Shown here: piece by piece, positions 7,043 to 8,591 of the stretch
Position numbering within the stretch: the first letter of the stretch is position 1
Layout: every line of letters starts with the position of its first letter
NCBI GenBank assembly: GCA_016763255.1
Contig: JAESUA010000066.1
Span: 1 to 8,591, forward strand
Reading direction: 5' to 3'
DNA: 8,591 nt
Source of the DNA: Magnetovibrio sp.
GTDB taxonomy: Bacteria; Pseudomonadota; Alphaproteobacteria; Rhodospirillales; Magnetovibrionaceae
Program-made: the position numbers and the translations under genes
Notes under the pieces: model-generated
The model's input: the letters and a program-made list of their open reading frames with translations, nothing else
Told to the model about the DNA's origin: nothing
The model's database searches: none

Positions 7043-7174
7043 ATGGCGAAAATCAGCAGCTTCATCTGGAGCCTGGGCAATGAGAACCTTCCCCTTTTTA
7101 TCATCCTGATCGGTGCCGTTATGCTGAGCTGGATATTTTTTCTGGGTGATATGATCCTGCCTTTAATTCAGTAA
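7043..7174 (+). CDS. Small single-helix membrane protein (43 aa), unrecognised
   Basis: A complete 43-residue frame runs from ATG to TAA with a near-ideal AAGGAG ribosome site. The product begins MAKISSFIWSLGNENLP, an amphipathic stretch with one lysine. It continues as a hydrophobic helix over about residues 17-34 (LFIILIGAVMLSWIFFLG), then a short DMILPLIQ end. This looks like an inner-membrane microprotein, similar in style to small subunits or regulators of membrane complexes such as oxidases or transporters. I do not recognise the sequence as any named one. It lies 115 bases after lrgB, behind its own AT-rich upstream region, and converges on the haemoglobin gene. It could be an LrgAB partner, but its upstream region suggests separate transcription. 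Confidence 0.7.
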   Translation: MAKISSFIWSLGNENLPLFIILIGAVMLSWIFFLGDMILPLIQ

Positions 7175-7374
7175 TCAAAATCCCCATCGTCATACTTGAG
7201 AGTTGTTTAATGCCGGGACGTTTGTTCGCGCAATGGGCGCGAACCGGATGTTCCGGTATTGTCCTTAATATTTGTCCGGATTGTTCCCCAGAATCAGTGA
7301 TCGCAAGCCGTCAAAACCAAACGCGATGGTGAAGCTTGGCACGGCGTGGCATGGTTTTCCTGCTTTGAAGGTGA
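7175..7374. other. Convergent intergenic region between microprotein and haemoglobin genes
   Basis: These 200 bases separate the ends of the small plus-strand gene and the minus-strand haemoglobin gene. The only clear structure is the pair of overlapping hairpins at 7224-7257. A 40-codon frame at 7210-7332, containing CPDC, passes through those hairpins and has only a weak ribosome site, so I do not call it a gene. Nothing else was recognised. Confidence 0.4.
7224..7257. repeat. Two overlapping perfect hairpins
   Basis: GTTCGCGC at 7224-7231 pairs perfectly with GCGCGAAC at 7237-7244 around a 5-base loop. ACCGGA at 7243-7248 pairs perfectly with TCCGGT at 7252-7257 around a 3-base loop. The two stems share bases 7243-7244, so they must stack end to end or compete there. 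The position between convergent genes suggests a transcription terminator, but no T-run follows on either strand. A REP-like palindromic element is another possibility. Confidence 0.5.
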
Positions 7375-7875
7375 TCACATGATGGCGGGCTTGTGCGGCG
7401 CGATGATTTCTTCGGTTCTATAGCGCCCCTCGCATTCACCAATGGATTGCTTGACCAGCATGGTGCGAAACTTTTCGTCACGCCTTAACCATGGCTCTGC
7501 CAATTCGTCGGAGACACCCGCGTCGTGCAGGGCTTCGGCAAGGAGGCCGTGACGAATGTCGAAGATCTCATCGGTGATGAACAAGTGGGTGTGGGCATGT
7601 TTGGGGATGCGCCCGGAATAAACCGGGCCGCCACCAAGGATGGAAATGATGAAATCGGATTGCTGGCTTTCTTGGTGTTTGCGCGGCGAGGCGACAAAAA
7701 ATTGTTTGAGCCACGGGTGGGCATACATTTTGCCATAAAAGATTTCATGAACCCGCTCTATGGTCTGGCGACCGCCTAATTTGACGAAGTATGCCGATTC
7801 TGATGACATCAAAGAGATACCCCCAAATTCAAAAAGATAGCGCCACCCATCGTATGGGGTGCGTGCCTGTTGCAT
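7375..7875 (-). CDS. Truncated haemoglobin (bacterial globin family, group I-like)
   Basis: A single-domain haem protein expected to bind O2, NO or related ligands in the cytosol. The globin fold markers run in order. FYGKMYAHPWLKQFF (residues 46-60) supplies the B-helix tyrosine (Y47) and CD-corner phenylalanine. A KHQ...F block precedes GGGPVYSGR (81-89). AHTHLFITDEIFD then fits the AHxxLxIT pattern of the proximal histidine, making H95 the likely haem ligand, flanked by H93 and H97. The globin core spans about residues 28-142. The C-terminus carries a short extra tail. The ATG at 7875 has AGG six bases upstream and gives 166 residues. An ATG at 7809 (residue 23), preceded by GGGGG, gives 144 residues and is also plausible. 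It lies 46 bases after a TauE/SafE permease gene on the same strand, so co-transcription is likely. Confidence 0.88.
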   Translation of the reverse strand: MQQARTPYDGWRYLFEFGGISLMSSESAYFVKLGGRQTIERVHEIFYGKMYAHPWLKQFFVASPRKHQESQQSDFIISILGGGPVYSGRIPKHAHTHLFITDEIFDIRHGLLAEALHDAGVSDELAEPWLRRDEKFRTMLVKQSIGECEGRYRTEEIIAPHKPAIM

Positions 7876-7921
7876 ATGTTACCTGTTTGCATCAGTTTCC
7901 AGAACTACTTTTGCGGGTGGT

Positions 7922-8591
7922 TTAGGCGATGTAAAAATCGTAGAAAAAATAGATGGTTACGACAATGCTGGCGATAATGACGAAGCCCCGGACATAACTT
8001 TGCGGGATATTTCGAGATATCCGCGCGGCCAGGTATCCGCCCGTCAGGGTGCCGAGCAACACCCAGAAACCTTGGTTCCAGGCGATCGCGTCATTGTAGG
8101 CGAACAATACGATGGCGATGAGCGAGACGCACGATGAAATCAGCAGCTTTAAACCGTTCATGGCGTTGATGTTGGTGTGACCGGTTAAGGCCAGATAACT
8201 TAACGAGATAATGCCCAATCCGGCATTGAAAAAACCACCGTAAACACATACGCCAAGCAAGATCAGCAGCGCCAAAACCGCACCAATGACGGAGGCATGC
8301 TTGTGGCGCGAGGACAGCCGTCGAAGCAGCTCATTCAGCTTGGCACCAAAGGTAAACAGCAGGGTGGCGAACAGCAAAAGCCAGGGGATGATTTCGCGAA
8401 ACACGGTTTCCGGTGTTTGCAAAAGCAGCCATGCCCCGGCTATGCCGCCGACAAAACTGATCAAAATAAATTTAGGCAGCTCTTTTTTGTGGGCCTTAAG
8501 GTCATGGCGAAACGCATAGGTGCCGCTGAGATAACCCGAACATGATGCAAAGGTATTGGTCGCATTGGCGATGATTGGGGGCACGCCGACA
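7922..8591 (-). CDS. TauE/SafE family (DUF81) permease, 5' end outside window
   Basis: A polytopic membrane protein of the sulfite exporter TauE/SafE family; members are tied to export or uptake of sulfur-containing or organic anions, but substrates vary and cannot be read here. The frame is open to the right edge. The first visible residues VGVPPIIANATNTFASCSG match the end of the family's first conserved block. The repeat block in the second half, GGFFNAGLGIISLSYLALTG then INAMNGLKLLISS, is also typical. A GTG at 8584 could be a start but would remove the first helix and its glycine-rich motif, so the real start should lie about 20-35 codons beyond the edge. About six or seven hydrophobic helices remain, ending IYFFYDFYIA. 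The downstream neighbour at 46 bases is the haemoglobin gene. Confidence 0.92.
   Translation of the reverse strand, partial: VGVPPIIANATNTFASCSGYLSGTYAFRHDLKAHKKELPKFILISFVGGIAGAWLLLQTPETVFREIIPWLLLFATLLFTFGAKLNELLRRLSSRHKHASVIGAVLALLILLGVCVYGGFFNAGLGIISLSYLALTGHTNINAMNGLKLLISSCVSLIAIVLFAYNDAIAWNQGFWVLLGTLTGGYLAARISRNIPQSYVRGFVIIASIVVTIYFFYDFYIA

Noticed and set aside
7210..7332. 40-codon frame with a CPDC motif
   Set aside because: It runs through the two hairpins, has only a weak GAGAG upstream, and the cysteines alone are not enough. Conservation in relatives could revive it.
8582..8584. GTG as the true start of the TauE/SafE permease
   Set aside because: The frame is open upstream to the window edge, and starting here would delete the first helix and glycine-rich block expected of the family.

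Overview
The window looks like ordinary chromosomal DNA from a free-living Gram-negative bacterium, most likely an alphaproteobacterium of Rhodospirillales type. This rests on three things: moderately high GC, a threonine synthase (thrC) gene followed directly by an M16 processing-type peptidase, and a ScsB/DsbD-like electron transporter placed divergently next to yqgE/algH. The taxonomic call is an inference from gene order and protein style; no database was searched. No tRNA, rRNA, CRISPR array, insertion sequence or phage gene was seen.

Left part (1-3030). A large minus-strand gene runs off the left edge. It has a signal peptide, a periplasmic domain with a CxxxC pair, and a DsbD-type membrane domain with two conserved cysteines; its thioredoxin end lies outside. 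A 165-base divergent gap separates it from a plus-strand YqgE/AlgH (UPF0301) gene. Next comes a small unrecognised single-helix membrane protein with a charged helical tail, whose end converges on the next block.

Middle (3031-5714). thrC and an M16 metallopeptidase form a minus-strand pair. thrC starts with GTG. The peptidase appears to start with TTG, overlapping the thrC stop in a TTGA junction, so the two are probably translationally coupled.

Right-middle (5823-7374). Divergent from thrC is an lrgA-lrgB (cidAB-like) membrane pair with an 8-base overlap. It is followed by a 447-base stretch without a long gene. That stretch holds an AT-rich patch, a 43-codon membrane microprotein with a strong ribosome binding site, and two overlapping hairpins.

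Right end (7375-8591). On the minus strand, a TauE/SafE-family permease (5' end cut by the window edge) is followed 46 bases later by a truncated haemoglobin. They are probably one transcription unit.

No clearly new multi-gene system is visible. The items most worth a second look are the 43-aa microprotein and its structured flanks, the permease-globin pair, and the unrecognised 104-aa membrane protein.
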